64,000 nt of DNA from Fremontodendron californicum (lineage: Eukaryota; Streptophyta; Magnoliopsida; Malvales; Malvaceae): NCBI GenBank assembly GCA_030761205.1, contig JAULJL010000015.1, positions 12,405,501 to 12,469,500 of the forward strand. Direction: 5' to 3'. The position numbers and the translations under genes are program-made. The notes under the pieces are model-generated. The model was not told where the DNA came from, did not search any database, and worked only from the letters and a program-made list of their open reading frames with translations. Positions 49,766-62,065 of this stretch are shown in pieces (the first letter of the stretch is position 1; each line of letters starts with the position of its first letter).

Positions 49766-51245
49766 AGACTTCTTAAATCATTGTGACCCCATGATTTGGA
49801 CTTCCATAGGGCAGTTTTTGGCCACATGTAAAGTGTATAAGTTTGAAAAGTCCACTAACCAAATAGCCAAATGTCAACTTTTAAAGGGAAAAAAACAAGT
49901 GGTTTGGCTTTTATTTTTTATTAAAAAATAAAAAATAAAAACTAATTTAAAATAAAAGGTAAATGATAAAAAATATAAAAATATTAACCAATGTCTAATG
50001 ACAATATTTATAAAAAAAATTAATTAAGAAATTATTTTATTAAAATTTTAATAAAAATAATATATTAAATGTAAATTTAAAAAATATAATATTTAAATAA
50101 TATAAATACTGATTAACCGAATCTTAAAAAAAAAAAAATACCAAGCAAACGAAACTTAAATGATTTTTCTTACACGTAGATTATGAAAAAATAATGAGCT
50201 CATCTTTCAATATATTATTACTAGTTGTAAAAAGATCCTTAAATTAAAATGATTTCCTAATTAAAGATGCTAAAATGTGCAATTTTAGAGATTTCGACGA
50301 AGACTTTGAGATGTTGAGAACAGATAGAGATGTTGAAAGAATGTCGACATAACAACAATTAAGAAGAAAATTTAAAGCTTTCCCATTGTTCATGTCAAGC
50401 TTAAATTGGCAAAATTCAAACAGAATGTCGATATTTTTTTGGGGGATTTTTCTTCTTGGCAAGAAACGGTGAAATAAAATATGCAAAACATAAATGCCTA
50501 ATATGATATTCATGCTAAGGCATCTATCTATTAATTTCCTTATAGAAAAATGAAAAATTAATTTTATATAATAATTTTAGGCACGAAACGAAAAATAATT
50601 AAAATATGATATAAAACATGATACGATACGAAAAAATAATACGAACACGACACGAATACATGAATATGTCAAAATTTATATAACACGAATTATTAACGTA
50701 TCAAAATTTATATAAATATATTATATATTAAATACGATTTATAACACGTGAAAAAGCACGTTATGAATACACGAATTGTCCAATTTAACTTTCATCGTAC
50801 ACAACACCAAAAAAATAGCCCATCAATTTCTTTTATTTTTTCTTCCATTATAATTAAATATTAGAATTTTTTTCTCAAATATAATATTAATGTTGGGAAA
50901 GAAAGAGATTCAAATTCAATTTTAAAAAGTAAAAAAATTACATACATAAACTTATTGTCAATCCAAATGCTTAAATAACGATTAAAGAATTTTATCTCAT
51001 GCAATATAAGCACTTTCTTCTGTGCCCAATTTGTTTTTTTCTTTCCAATTATGTGTTTGTTCAAACATTACAATAAAATCGGTCAATCATAAATACAAAT
51101 GATCATCAAAAGTTTTTGATTAATTTTATAATTGATGAAGAAAAAGAGAATCATCTATGTTTCACATGAACAAGTTCACATCATTTATCTCTATTTTAAT
51201 GCTCAAACTAATAAAATATTTCATGTTTGGTTGGTGAGAAACCAA
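49766..51245. other. AT-rich region upstream of the ZIP gene
   Basis: No gene seen. 50188-50410 is similar to 42640-42850. 50577-50800 is another ACACGA-rich dispersed repeat copy. Confidence 0.55.
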
Positions 51246-51489
51246 GGTAGTGTTTGGTTTCAAAAAATAAGGTCCATTTTCGTTTTCGTTCTCTTGAAAA
51301 AGAGAAAACAAGAGTGAAAATATGTTTGGTAATTGAAAATGAAAATAATTTTTAAAAAACAAAAATAAAAATGGATTCAAAAATAAAGAAGAAAAAAAAC
51401 GTTTTCAAATGAAAACACGGAATGTTCATTATTTTTTTTCTTGTTGCCAATTAAGAAGTTGTCCCATATTTGAATATTTTCTGAAACGC

Positions 51490-51539
<50 letters not shown>

Positions 51540-51934
51540 CAAAAGTTATTAATATATTAATTATTTTCATAATCGTTTATTTTTTTATTTGCCTTTAGAT
51601 ATACTTGATATTTTGAATTATTTATAATCTCTTTTATCGCTTCCCAGTCAAATATAATCTACAACAGTTTATGAAATTAATAAAATGGAAAATTTTGAAA
51701 TCACATGCAAGGGATGATATCGTTGGATATTATTTTTATTTATTTAATAATTTTTTTTTAAAAAAAATCATGAATAGTGATATCAAATATATTTCACTAT
51801 TTTGCATTTTTAGAAAACAATTTTTATTTTCAATCACCAACACATTTTCTAAATAAATAAAAAATAAAAACTATTTTTCAGAAAATGAAAATAAAAAATA
51901 GAAACAAAAATATTTTCTCAAACCAAACAGAACC
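51246..51934. mobile_element. MITE-like element with GGTAGTGTTTGGTTT ends
   Basis: The left end GGTAGTGTTTGGTTTCAAAA and the reverse complement of the right end GGTTCTGTTTGGTTTGAGAA form inverted repeats of about 22 bp around a 689-bp AT-rich body that includes a (TA)n run at 51492-51535. The target-site duplication is unclear, so the superfamily is not assigned. Confidence 0.65.
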
Positions 51935-52149
51935 AAAGTTTTAATTAACAAAACATTTTCAGTTTCGTAGATATGTGAAATTAATTTTAAATTAAATAAA
52001 CGAGTTTATGTAATTAAATATGTTGATTTATTATTAATTTTTATTTATAACTTATGGGATAATTTTCCTACACTTAAAAAAAGTAAATTTTGGAATCGTA
52101 ATATGTTAGAATGCAAGTATTAAAATACAATAAAAATTGAATTTATATT

Positions 52150-52316
52150 TGATGCACAATTTAATTTATATTTAATGCACTGTCAGTGTATAGGTCTATA
52201 CATTGACCTGTCGGGTTAGGGGTTAGTAGTTAGAGGTTAATTTTTTAATGAGGTGTTAATTTATAATTCACTGTCATTATATAGACCTATACACTAACAG
52301 TGCATCAAATACAAAC
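52150..52316. mobile_element. Small inverted-repeat MITE
   Basis: TGCACTGTCAGTGTATAGGT at 52177-52196 is mirrored by ACCTATACACTAACAGTGCA-type sequence at 52284-52303. The arms are about 32-35 bp around a 75-bp centre. Superfamily unknown. Confidence 0.7.
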
Positions 52317-52394
52317 CCATAAAAATTACCCTTCATAATTAAAAATAATAATAATAATACAATAGTTTTATTTCACATTTTCTTTCTTATTATT

Positions 52395-52800
52395 CACAAT
52401 TCTCCTTTTTTACCTTACTAATAATTAAAATATGAAAAAAGAAATGTGTCCCAAATTCTAGTGATTTAATTATAATTGTGGAATTTTTTTCTTTAATTTC
52501 GTCAATTGCCTATTATTACATTTTTATATAGATATTATATTAATGCATTATTAGATAATTATTATATTCATTATAGTGATTAATTTAACAAAAGACACAA
52601 TTCTACTTTTTTACCTTACTAATAATTAAAATATGAAAAATGAAATGTCTGCCCAATTCTAGTGATTTAATTATAATTGTGGAATTTTTTTCTTTAATTT
52701 CTTCAATTGCTTATTATTACATTTTTATATAGATATTATATTAATGAATTATTATTAGATAATTATTATATTCATTATAGTGATTAATTTAACAAAAGAC
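52395..52800. repeat. Two-copy tandem duplication, unit 201 bp
   Basis: CACAATTCT-CTTTTTTACC starts at 52395 and again at 52596. The copies are nearly identical AT-rich sequence with small indels. Confidence 0.9.
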
Positions 52801-53176
52801 ATATCAAATCTCCGAATTTGAAACTTTAAATTAGAAACTTACTTTATCGAATTTTTGAAATGGGGAGAATAAGGTAAAAGTATGATTATATGATTTATAA
52901 GAGGAAAGATAATTACTTTATATTATATTATATATATAACTAAAGCTTATTAAACTTTCAAATGCATCTAAAAAGCTAGTATTTGAAATGCAAATAAGTA
53001 CAAAAGAAGAGATGTTATTACTTGTTAGTTTAAGGTAGCTTATAAAAATATCTAAAAATTAAAGTTTTTAACAAAAAAGAAAAAAAAAAGGGACGGGAAT
53101 AATCTGTTCTTTTGACAGGTGAAAAAGCTAAACATTTAACTTGTGTCATGTAATTAATTTTAAATTTGAAATATAA
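52801..53176. other. End of duplication unit 1 up to the junction
   Basis: AT-rich, no gene of its own. It supplies the stop and last 49 or so codons to the truncated copia frame that crosses 53177 on the minus strand. Confidence 0.6.
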
Positions 53177-55066
53177 ATGCCGATTCTTTCTCTCTGCTAC
53201 ACCATTCTGTTGTGGTGTATTGACATTAGTATACTGATGACGTATGTTGCATTCTCGTAGGTATTGAGAGAATTCGCCTGAGCTATATTCTCCTCCATTG
53301 TCTGTGCGCAAGCAACATATCTTCTTTCCCACTTCTCCTTCAACTATCTCTTTGAACTCTTTAAACTTTGAGAAAATGTCAGACTTTTCTTTCATAAAGA
53401 AAACCCACACATACCTGGAGAAATCATCAATAAACGTCACCATGTACCGCATTCCACTAATTGATGGTTGCTTAACGGGCCCAAATACATCAGAGTGAAC
53501 TAACTCTAATGGTTCTTTTGCTTTAAACTTTGACTCCTCGTATGGCAATTGGTGTGTTTTACCATATTGGCATCCTGCACAAACTGTGTATGTTCTTATG
53601 TCAAGCTGAGGAAGTCCCTTAAGCATCGACTTCTTCATCATCATACTTAGCTTGGAATAACTAACATGACCTAACCGCATGTGCCATAAATCTGCTGTAT
53701 CGCTCATTCTTGTCTTGTCTACATATGCTGACTCTGCTGACATCACGTAGACTGACTCCAGACGTCGTCCTTCCATCATCGGCTGTCCTAAGATTTTGAG
53801 ATCACGATATACCTTCACATCCCTTGGACCAAACAGAATATGGTGACCTGACGATGTTAATTGTGCCACTGAAAGCAAATTTTTCTTCATGCCTTGGACA
53901 TGGTAAACATCTTGTAGTGGTACCTGATTATGACTATATCGAGGTCCTACTACCGTCTTACCGATGTGAGTAATCGGTAATCTTGAATTATCAGCTGTCA
54001 CAACAATGCGATTTCTCTTATATTCTGACAGGTTCTGCAACTTCTGTTTATCGCCTGTCATGTGATTTGAGCAACCTGAATCGACAATCCAGTCATTCTC
54101 ATAGTCAATTCGGTCAGCCGTTGTTACTGTGAGAGCTAACTCTTCCTCTTCCATAGCAAAAAATGCTTCAGCGTCCCAATCATCTTCGCTTTTCTCCTTT
54201 GTACTAGAAGTAGCAGCATTGCTCTCAGCGGGCCTTTTGTTAAACCAACAATCTTTTGCCATGTGACCTTTCTTGTCACAGTTGTAACAGTTACCTTCAA
54301 ATCTTTTATTGTTGCTACGATTCTTTGAAGCTCCTCCTGGACGAGAGCTCCCTTCTCCTTGATGACTTTTTGTCTTCTCACCATACTTTTTAGATCCACC
54401 ACCGACGTGCTGTTTGAATTTGCCTTTGCTTTTGTTGGTGTAGAGTGCTTCCTCTTCACTTTTCAACGAGACCCCTCCCATTTGCTTGGCCATAGATTCT
54501 TGACCAACAAGCAAATTTTCAAACTCTACAAGTGATGGTTGAGTTGGCCATCTTTGTATAGCGGCAACGAAGCTGCGATATTCGGGCCTCAAACCATGGA
54601 TAATTATTCTTTTTACCCTGGTATCTCCAATAGCAGCTGTAGGATCTAAATCAGAAATTTCACGGCATAACGTTTTTACCTTGTGAAAGTATTGAGCAAT
54701 CGGTATATCCCGTTGTGCAACTGATAATAATTCATTCTCAAGAAGTTGAAGTCTTGTGTCATTCTTTCTCGAAAAGAGTGCATCTACAGTATCCCACGCT
54801 TCTTTTGGCGTTTCTAGCTTTTGTATGTGTTCCAACATTTCTTCTTCAATTGTGGTCTTAAGGGCAAACATGGCTTTACCCACTTTAATCTTCCATTTGC
54901 GCAAGGTTCCTTGAGCATCTTCTTGCTCGGGATTCGTAACTTCACTACCACCAACGACTTCCCAAAGGTCTTGACCTTGTAGATAAGACATCATACACGT
55001 CTTCCACGTGTTGTAATTTTTGTGATTGAGCTTCTTGATTCCTCCAACTACTTGAAGATCACCCAT
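53030..55066 (-). pseudogene. Copia gag-protease-integrase fragment fused to intergenic sequence
   Basis: An open frame of 678 codons without internal stops. It is identical in plan to residues 1 to about 630 of copy 1, including the knuckle, protease site and all three integrase acidic residues. It keeps TGG where copy 1 has the stop at 34681-34683. After NRHL it runs into 49 unrelated codons past the junction. It has a gag and protease that could in principle be made, but no polymerase. Confidence 0.9.
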
Positions 55067-55799
55067 CGTGTCGGCAAGACTCTAACAATACCGAACAAGC
55101 TTGATTTTGAGACACAAACTTGTAGAGTACAAACTCCTCACGACTCAAGAACGCTCAAACCAAAAATAGTACCTGAATAACTATTTCACCATGAACAGTA
55201 CCGTATACGTGAATAGTATTGTATACCATATACTTGAATAAATCTCGTATATGTTAACAATTACTATAAAAGTATATAGTGACATGTGTGAATAGTAACT
55301 ATGGTAGTAACTCACAACCTTGCTCTGATACCAATTGTTGAGAAAAACTTAGAGTAGATAACTCTAATTTTACCACTCAAAGAAGAAAGTTTAGATTTTA
55401 GGAAAACTCACAAATGCTCACACTTCACTCTAGACTACACTCTTTAGAGAAGAACTCCTTAGGAAAACTTAGAACTTTTATTGCTTATTGAAGCTTACTA
55501 CTTGATGATATACAAATGCAAGGGAGGGGGTATTTATACAATACCAAGACAAACACAAGCCACACAAATATAAAATCTAAATAAATTACAATCACTCATT
55601 GTTGTTTAATAACAACCACACATTTAAATCACACAACTACAACCACACATTAAACCACACAATTGCAACCACACATTGTTGTTTAATAACAACCACACAT
55701 TTAAATCACACAACTACAACCACACATTAAACCACACAATTGCAACCACACATTGTTAGGCTTTTATTTTTCCTTGGGCTGGTATTGGACAATTTAACA
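53177..55799 (-). mobile_element. Truncated copia element (copy 2): 5' LTR, gag, protease and part of integrase
   Basis: Same element as at 31505-36796, cut at the duplication junction. LTR 55336-55799, primer site 55322-55333, and one target-site TCCTC at 55800-55804. RT, RNase H and the 3' LTR are absent here. Confidence 0.96.
55336..55799 (-). repeat. Copia 5' LTR (copy 2)
   Basis: Equivalent to 36333-36796, no difference noticed. The TATA motif is at 55531-55538. Confidence 0.95.
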
Positions 55800-55804
55800 T
55801 CCTC

Positions 55805-57124
55805 CAAGCTGTATTTTGCTCCCCAGGCTATGCGCAAAAGAAGAGACACCAATGCCTTCCCTCCAAGTCTGCCTCAATTCTTTTTCATTTTTTACTCATC
55901 ACTTGAGAATGAGGGACCTTTGATAGATATGGAAATAAGTTAGCTGCTAGCAATTTCAATTGACAATTTGGTGAAGTAATTTGAAAATCCTTAAGCAATT
56001 AGCAATTCTAATGGACAATTTGGTCATATCCGAACTTTTGACTCAGCTGGTTGGTGCATGCTTTCTTTTTCTCAAAAGCAGGGCTCAAATCACCTTTGCC
56101 AAATTATAAAAAAAAAAAAAAAAAAATGGACAATTTGGTGAAGTAACTTGAAAAACCTTAAGCAATTAGCAATTCCAATGGACAATTTGGTGACGTAATT
56201 TGAAAAACCTTAAGCCGTAGGCCTACTTATTTGTTAGCAGAGGCAGAATTGGGCCAGCGGTGGACCCAAACCAAAGATCATGATAAAGTGAAGTCTAAAC
56301 TTTTCTTAATATTTTGGTGGTCATTGCTTATGTTTGGTACAATAATTAAATAAATTTGAAAGTTAAGGGTTAGATTTTCGATCATCTATTTAATTGGTTC
56401 AATCGAGTGAATCAGACAGTTTAATTAAAAAATAAATTAAATATTAAGTAAGTATTAAATATAATAAAAAATTAATAAAAATATATATTTGATTTAATGA
56501 TATGATTTTTAATATATAATTAAGACGTTAAAAGTTTAAATCTCATCGTGTTCTTGTTTATCCTTCCCCTTCGAAAATAGTTTTTATTTCTATGTTTCTT
56601 TCTTCCTCACTTTCCCCCACTTCTTTCGTTTTTGAAATTCCTTTCAGTTTCTTAATCAAAATGAACGACGGTATTTTACCTAAATAGTAAACACAAATAA
56701 TAAATAATATAATACTAAAGATTCGAGCCACAAAACTTTTAAATTTTGAAACAAGATACTTATTAGATCGAAAAAGTAAATTAGACCTAATAAAAATCAT
56801 TTACAAATTTTTTTTAATAACAAATAATAAAATTAATATAAAACCATTATTTTTTACTGGTTCACTAAAGCTCTGCTTTTTTCTATGTACCAAATCGAAT
56901 AGGTCTTCGATTCTCGGCTGAATCGGTTTGATCGATCGATTCGATTCGATTTTTTCAATATTGGTTTGGTAGGTTGGAAATTCTCCCAAGAATCTAGCAA
57001 AGGACAGGGTGATTTGCAAGACATGCCATCTACCCTTAAACTTCAAGTGCATGTTTATGCATTATCCATTTCAAATATATACATCCTATCCCTTATCTCT
57101 TCCCTCATCCCATAAGGAAAAAAA
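55805..57124. other. Intergenic region upstream of pectinesterase copy 2
   Basis: Copy of 36802-38118 with an A-run about 3 bases longer near 56108 and a G/A difference near 56490. No gene. The TATA candidate is at about 57073-57084. Confidence 0.6.
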
Positions 57125-59703
57125 ATGAGTCCCAAAAGCATTTCTTTCACTGCTCTTGTTGCTATTTTTGCTGTTTTTGCATCCAGAGTTGTCATCAATC
57201 AAAACCCTCAATTATTCCTCAAATATCTGGTTGGTTTTAGTCTAACCACTTCATCATCCATCATTGCAACATTCAACTTTGACAGCCTACATCGACATCA
57301 TAAACATCCTGATAAGGGCAAACCAGCAGGATCCATTTGCGATGACTTCCCACCAAACTTTCCACCTCCGGAAACCAACACGACGTTGACGCTTTGTGTT
57401 GATCGAAACGGGTGTTGCAATTTCACGACAGTGCAAGCAGCCGTTGATGCTGTTGCAAACTTTAGCATGAAACCAACCATAATATGGATCAATTCGGGCA
57501 TTTACTAGTGAGCTTCAGACGTCCTATCTAATTAGTTCTAACTCTTTTTTTTTTTTTTTTTTCGTTTTTGCCTTTTGTGGGGGGTCATATTCATAAGCTC
57601 TGAATGCCGATGTCTTTGTTTTTTTTCCAGTGAGAAAGTCATTATTCCAAAAACCAAACCAAATGTTACATTTCAAGGACAAGGCTTTACATCAACTGCA
57701 ATTGCTTGGAATGACACTGCCAATTCTGCTAATGGTACCGCTTATAGCGGATCTGTGCAAGTTTTCTCTACCAACTTTATTGCTAAGAACATAAGCTTCA
57801 TGGTGAGATATTTTATACACTTAAATAAATCTAAATAACATTTGAAAATTTACTTGCTATCTTAAATTAAGATTAAAACATATTGCTTTCTATCTATTTT
57901 ATTCCGGTTTTTCATTTTTTTCAAAAGTATCCGTGTTCGACACTTGTGTTCTATATATATTCGGATATGGGTATAAATATAATGCTCTAAATATATGAAA
58001 AAACTTGGAACAATTTGAGTACATACCCATCTTGAGTCTTGACACTCACTCCGAATTCCGATAATATAGCTTTCAACAAAAACAACATGATTTATTATTA
58101 TGATATTTTAATATGAAAAGTATAAAGTAAGAAATAAAACGAGAAATGAGATTTACACTTTCTGATGTATTCGAATACTTTCATCATATATGGTAGAACG
58201 TAGCTCCCATCCCTCGTCCAGGTGATGTTGGGGCACAAGCAGTGGCAATTAGAATAGCAGGAGACCAAGCAGCCTTCTGGGGTTGCGGCTTCTTTGGAGC
58301 TCAAGACACACTCCATGACGACCGAGGTCGCCATTACTTCAAGGATTGCTATATACAAGGCTCAATCGACTTCATTTTTGGGGATGGAAAGTCTCTATAT
58401 GAGGTAATTAATTAAACCTGGTCGTTGGAATCAAGAATTCAACACTTTATCAAAGATGATACGAGATGGTTGGCAACATATTATCCAGTCAGGCAGTTAC
58501 ATTGCTAAATTAACAAAATCTGTATAAATTAACACATTTAATGGGATCGCAGGATTGCCAGTTGATTTCCATGGCTAACCCGGTTGCTCCAGGATCGAAA
58601 GGCATAAATGGAGTTGTGACAGCACATGGAAGAGCTTCCGGAGATGAGAACACCGGCTTTGCGTTCGTGAATTGTACGGTGGGAGGCACAGGAAGAATAT
58701 GGCTAGGTCGAGCATGGAGGCCATTCTCCCGTGTGGTTTTCGCTTTGACATCCATGACAGATATTATTGCACCAGAGGGTTGGAATGACTTCAACGATCC
58801 TACACGAGACCCGTATGAATTAATTGAAATTTATATTAAAAAAATGGTTTTGAATATTATCTATGCTAACAAATTAATACTTTGTAAAATTAGAGACGAT
58901 TAATTAAGAAAAATGTTAATCGGGGATTAATCATACCAATTAAGGTACTATTTAAAAAACTGTAATTAATATATATTTAAAAATTTAATGAAAATAATGT
59001 ATTAAATATACAATATTTTTTCTTAAAATGATATATATATATATATATTTTATATATAAAGGATGCTGCAACTAGACCTGCTCAATGGTAGGCTAGCTCG
59101 TCCGACCCGACCCATATTGGACTGGGTCTGGATAGAGATATTTTTTATTCGGATCAGGTCGATCCAGTACGAACTACTGTTTAATTAATAAAAAAATATT
59201 TTTTTTTATTTAAATTTAATTATAAAAATATTAATATTAATATAAAAATATATATTTTTAATTTTTATTAATATTTGAACAGTAAACTGGACCGATGGGT
59301 AGGGCCTGGGTAAAGGAAATGGAAAATTTTCAGACCGCGGCCCGGCTCATAAGCAAGTCTAGCTACAACTTAGAGATAGGGGAGAGCTGCAGATGTTGAA
59401 ATTCAAATCTCATAAATCTATTGGATGTCATATTTTAAAAATAATTGCATGAACAACTGAGCTAAAACTCGAATTCCTTAAAATAATATTTTAATAATAC
59501 TTGAATAATGCTTTAGACACCCGTTAACCGGAATGCCATGATGCAGGACGATATTCTATGGAGAATACAATTGCAGGGGTGCAGGAGCTAATATGAGTGG
59601 AAGGGCCCCTTACGTTCAAAAACTGAATGATACTCAGGCTTTTCTTTTCCTTAATACGTCTTTTATTGATGGAGATCAGTGGTTGAAATCCTACAATAAT
59701 TAG
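57125..59703 (+). CDS. Pectinesterase (pectin methylesterase), copy 2
   Basis: Exons 57125-57507, 57631-57802, 58197-58403, 58553-58812 and 59547-59703, predicted 392 residues. I saw no coding difference from copy 1: same signal segment and same catalytic Gln221, Asp222, Asp243 and Arg307. Intron 1 differs only in T-run lengths. The duplicated upstream region of at least 1.3 kb means both copies should have the same promoter. If the duplication is real, gene dose is doubled; if it is an assembly artefact, these are two alleles of one gene. Confidence 0.92.
59073..59361. mobile_element. hAT-type MITE in pectinesterase intron 4 (copy 2)
   Basis: Same 289-bp element and same flanking 8-bp duplications as at 40067-40355, carried along by the large duplication rather than inserted separately. 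Confidence 0.82.
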
Positions 59704-60898
59704 AAACCATTTTCAACTTCATCATCTCCCAAATTAATGTAATAATGGAGTCTTTCTATTTGTCTATAACACTTTTATTTTCCAACTTTTTATTTTATCT
59801 GATTTGATACAAATTTATTGTATAAATTCAAGGTTGAAACCATCCACCAATTCATACATACATCCTATTCATAAATACATGTTTAAAATTAACTTTATAA
59901 ATGGTTGAAGAAAAAATTGTTTAGATGAACAGTATTTTTTCATATTATTTTAATCGATTAATTGTTCTTGTAAAAAATTGTGGAAATTGATCTAATTAGA
60001 ATTGATGAATTCGGATTTGAGACACTCACGGATTAACATGATGCATAGCTTAAAATAAGGTTTGATTAGATAAGATGATTTTGTAATTAAATTAAACTGT
60101 TTTTTAGAGACGTTTGATTCGAAAAATCTTAAATTAATTTTGTTAATAAAAATCCACAGAGGGTTAGTTTTTTTTTTTTTTTTTCCATCACAAGGGTTTG
60201 TTTAATTGGTAAGAAGAGTTCTTTTCTTTGTCAATTACGGTTAGTTTTTTGTTGAGAGTATTTTAGAAGTAAAATCTTGAATGCACAATATTGATACTCG
60301 ATACATCTTGGACAAGTTTTGAGACTTGTCTTTGTTTGCATTTGTCTTCCACCTCTTCATTTGATTTCAAACCCATTTAGCTCTGTTTCTTTTATAAGAA
60401 TTAGATTAAATAGCGGCTGCAACGCGATATTTCGATCGTTATTTTACGGTTTCGGCTCCTACCGTTATTGATATTCACGGTTGATATTTACAGCAATTTA
60501 TCGCTGTAGCATTTATTACATCCGTAACCGCGATAAAAGCGACGAGATTGAAAACACGTTTGCAATAGCAATTTAAATCCGGAATAACATTATTAAGATT
60601 AAGAGGAAAGTCATAATAAGCTCATGAATGCCATGATGAATTTCCCCTTCTTAAAGGGCTAGAATTAGAAAACTAAAAAACCAGTAGGGATATGAAATTG
60701 AAAGCTTGAGATGAGAACTATAAACTAGCTAGTACAGCTTTAGAGAATGAGGTCAATTGTAATTTAATTGGTTATTACAACTAAGTTGTTTGGAATTGCA
60801 TGCTTATAATTAAATATTGTTTGAGAGTGACATGTTTTTTCCTGTATAGAAGAAAATTTTGCCTTCACATCGGGGTTATCTGTATTTTAGAAAACATG
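59704..60898. other. Region downstream of pectinesterase copy 2
   Basis: Copy of 40698-41890. A T-run near 60170 is two bases longer. No gene. Confidence 0.5.
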
Positions 60899-61213
60899 GG
60901 CCCAAGTCCCATGCCCTCAAAGAACTGACGAAAGGTGAGTGCAGCCACCAAAGGTTTTATGATCTTTGGACTTTCAGATGTAGATATCCCTATTATCATT
61001 TTTGTTACTCAAACTCGAAGATGAGTGTCGAATGCGAATATGTATTCGATATAGCTATGTTCAATTTTTAAATTTTTTTTCATATATTTGGATGATCATA
61101 TTCTTATATCTTTATTCGAATATATACCGAACATGAGTACTTTAAAAAATGAAAAATCTGAATAACATAGATTATCATGAAATGTACCACTATTCCCAAC
61201 TCCAAAAAAACAT
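60899..61213 (-). pseudogene. ZIP transporter exon 2 relic (copy 2)
   Basis: Copy of the relic at 41891-42205, with the same internal insertion. Confidence 0.84.
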
Positions 61214-62065
61214 GCAAAAAAAATAAATCAGATTATGCAAATATAAAATTTAAATACTTAGGCGCCTATTTGATGACTAATATTAAGCCAAAAGAAATAA
61301 TTTCTTATATAGTTGGCTCGGCAGAGTTTAGATAATGCTGAATGATTTGATGCAGAATCTGTAAAGGCTAGTTTTGATGTGTTCTTGGACTGCTTCGGAG
61401 ATGGATGAAGGTTAGGTTATATTCGTAAAAGAGAGGTGTCCATAGCCGATCTGGGCCAAATTCGAATAGAAAACAAATTTACTTGTTTCATCTCGCTTCA
61501 ACCAAAAAACATGTTTTATTTTTTAAATATTAAAAAAAAATTATATGATTTATAATTAAATTTAAGTAAAAAATAATTTTTGTTATTTAATAGGTGTAGT
61601 AGTGATTGATAAAGAGTCTTTGATATTGACTTGGAAAAATTATGAAGAAATAATGAGCTCATCTTTTAATATATTTAGGGGTAATTTGAAAGGATAATTT
61701 TTATTTTTTAATTTTAAAAATTCACTAATTTTTTTGTTGTTGTGTGAAACCGAAGATTTTGAGGTCTCGAGTTAGAGTGTTGAAAGAGCGTCGACATAAA
61801 AAAAGAATTAGAGGGTTCAAAGCTTTCTTATTGTCCACGCCAAGCTTAAATTGGAAAATTGCTATTATTAATGATCTATAAATCGTTTTTATTTTGGTAT
61901 TAATTCGAATGTTGACCTATTATATATATTTTTTGTATGTAAAAGTGATTGATTTATTTAAATAAAAATATTTAATTTTTATGAGACTCATGATAATAAA
62001 TCAAAAATAAAAATACCGATTAAACGGAATCTCAATGTTAAATTGTCAAGTATATGCATTCCCAT
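61214..62065. other. AT-rich spacer (copy 2 of 42206-43057)
   Basis: No gene seen. Confidence 0.5.

Larger units (their letters stand above)
34174..53176. repeat. Unit 1 of a 19,003-bp direct tandem duplication
   Basis: The sequence starting ATGCCGATTCTTTC at 34174 starts again at 53177, exactly at the end of this unit, and continues to the window end. Unit 1 begins inside the copia integrase. It contains the rest of that element, pectinesterase, ZIP relics, the hAT element and the intact ZIP gene. Confidence 0.93.
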
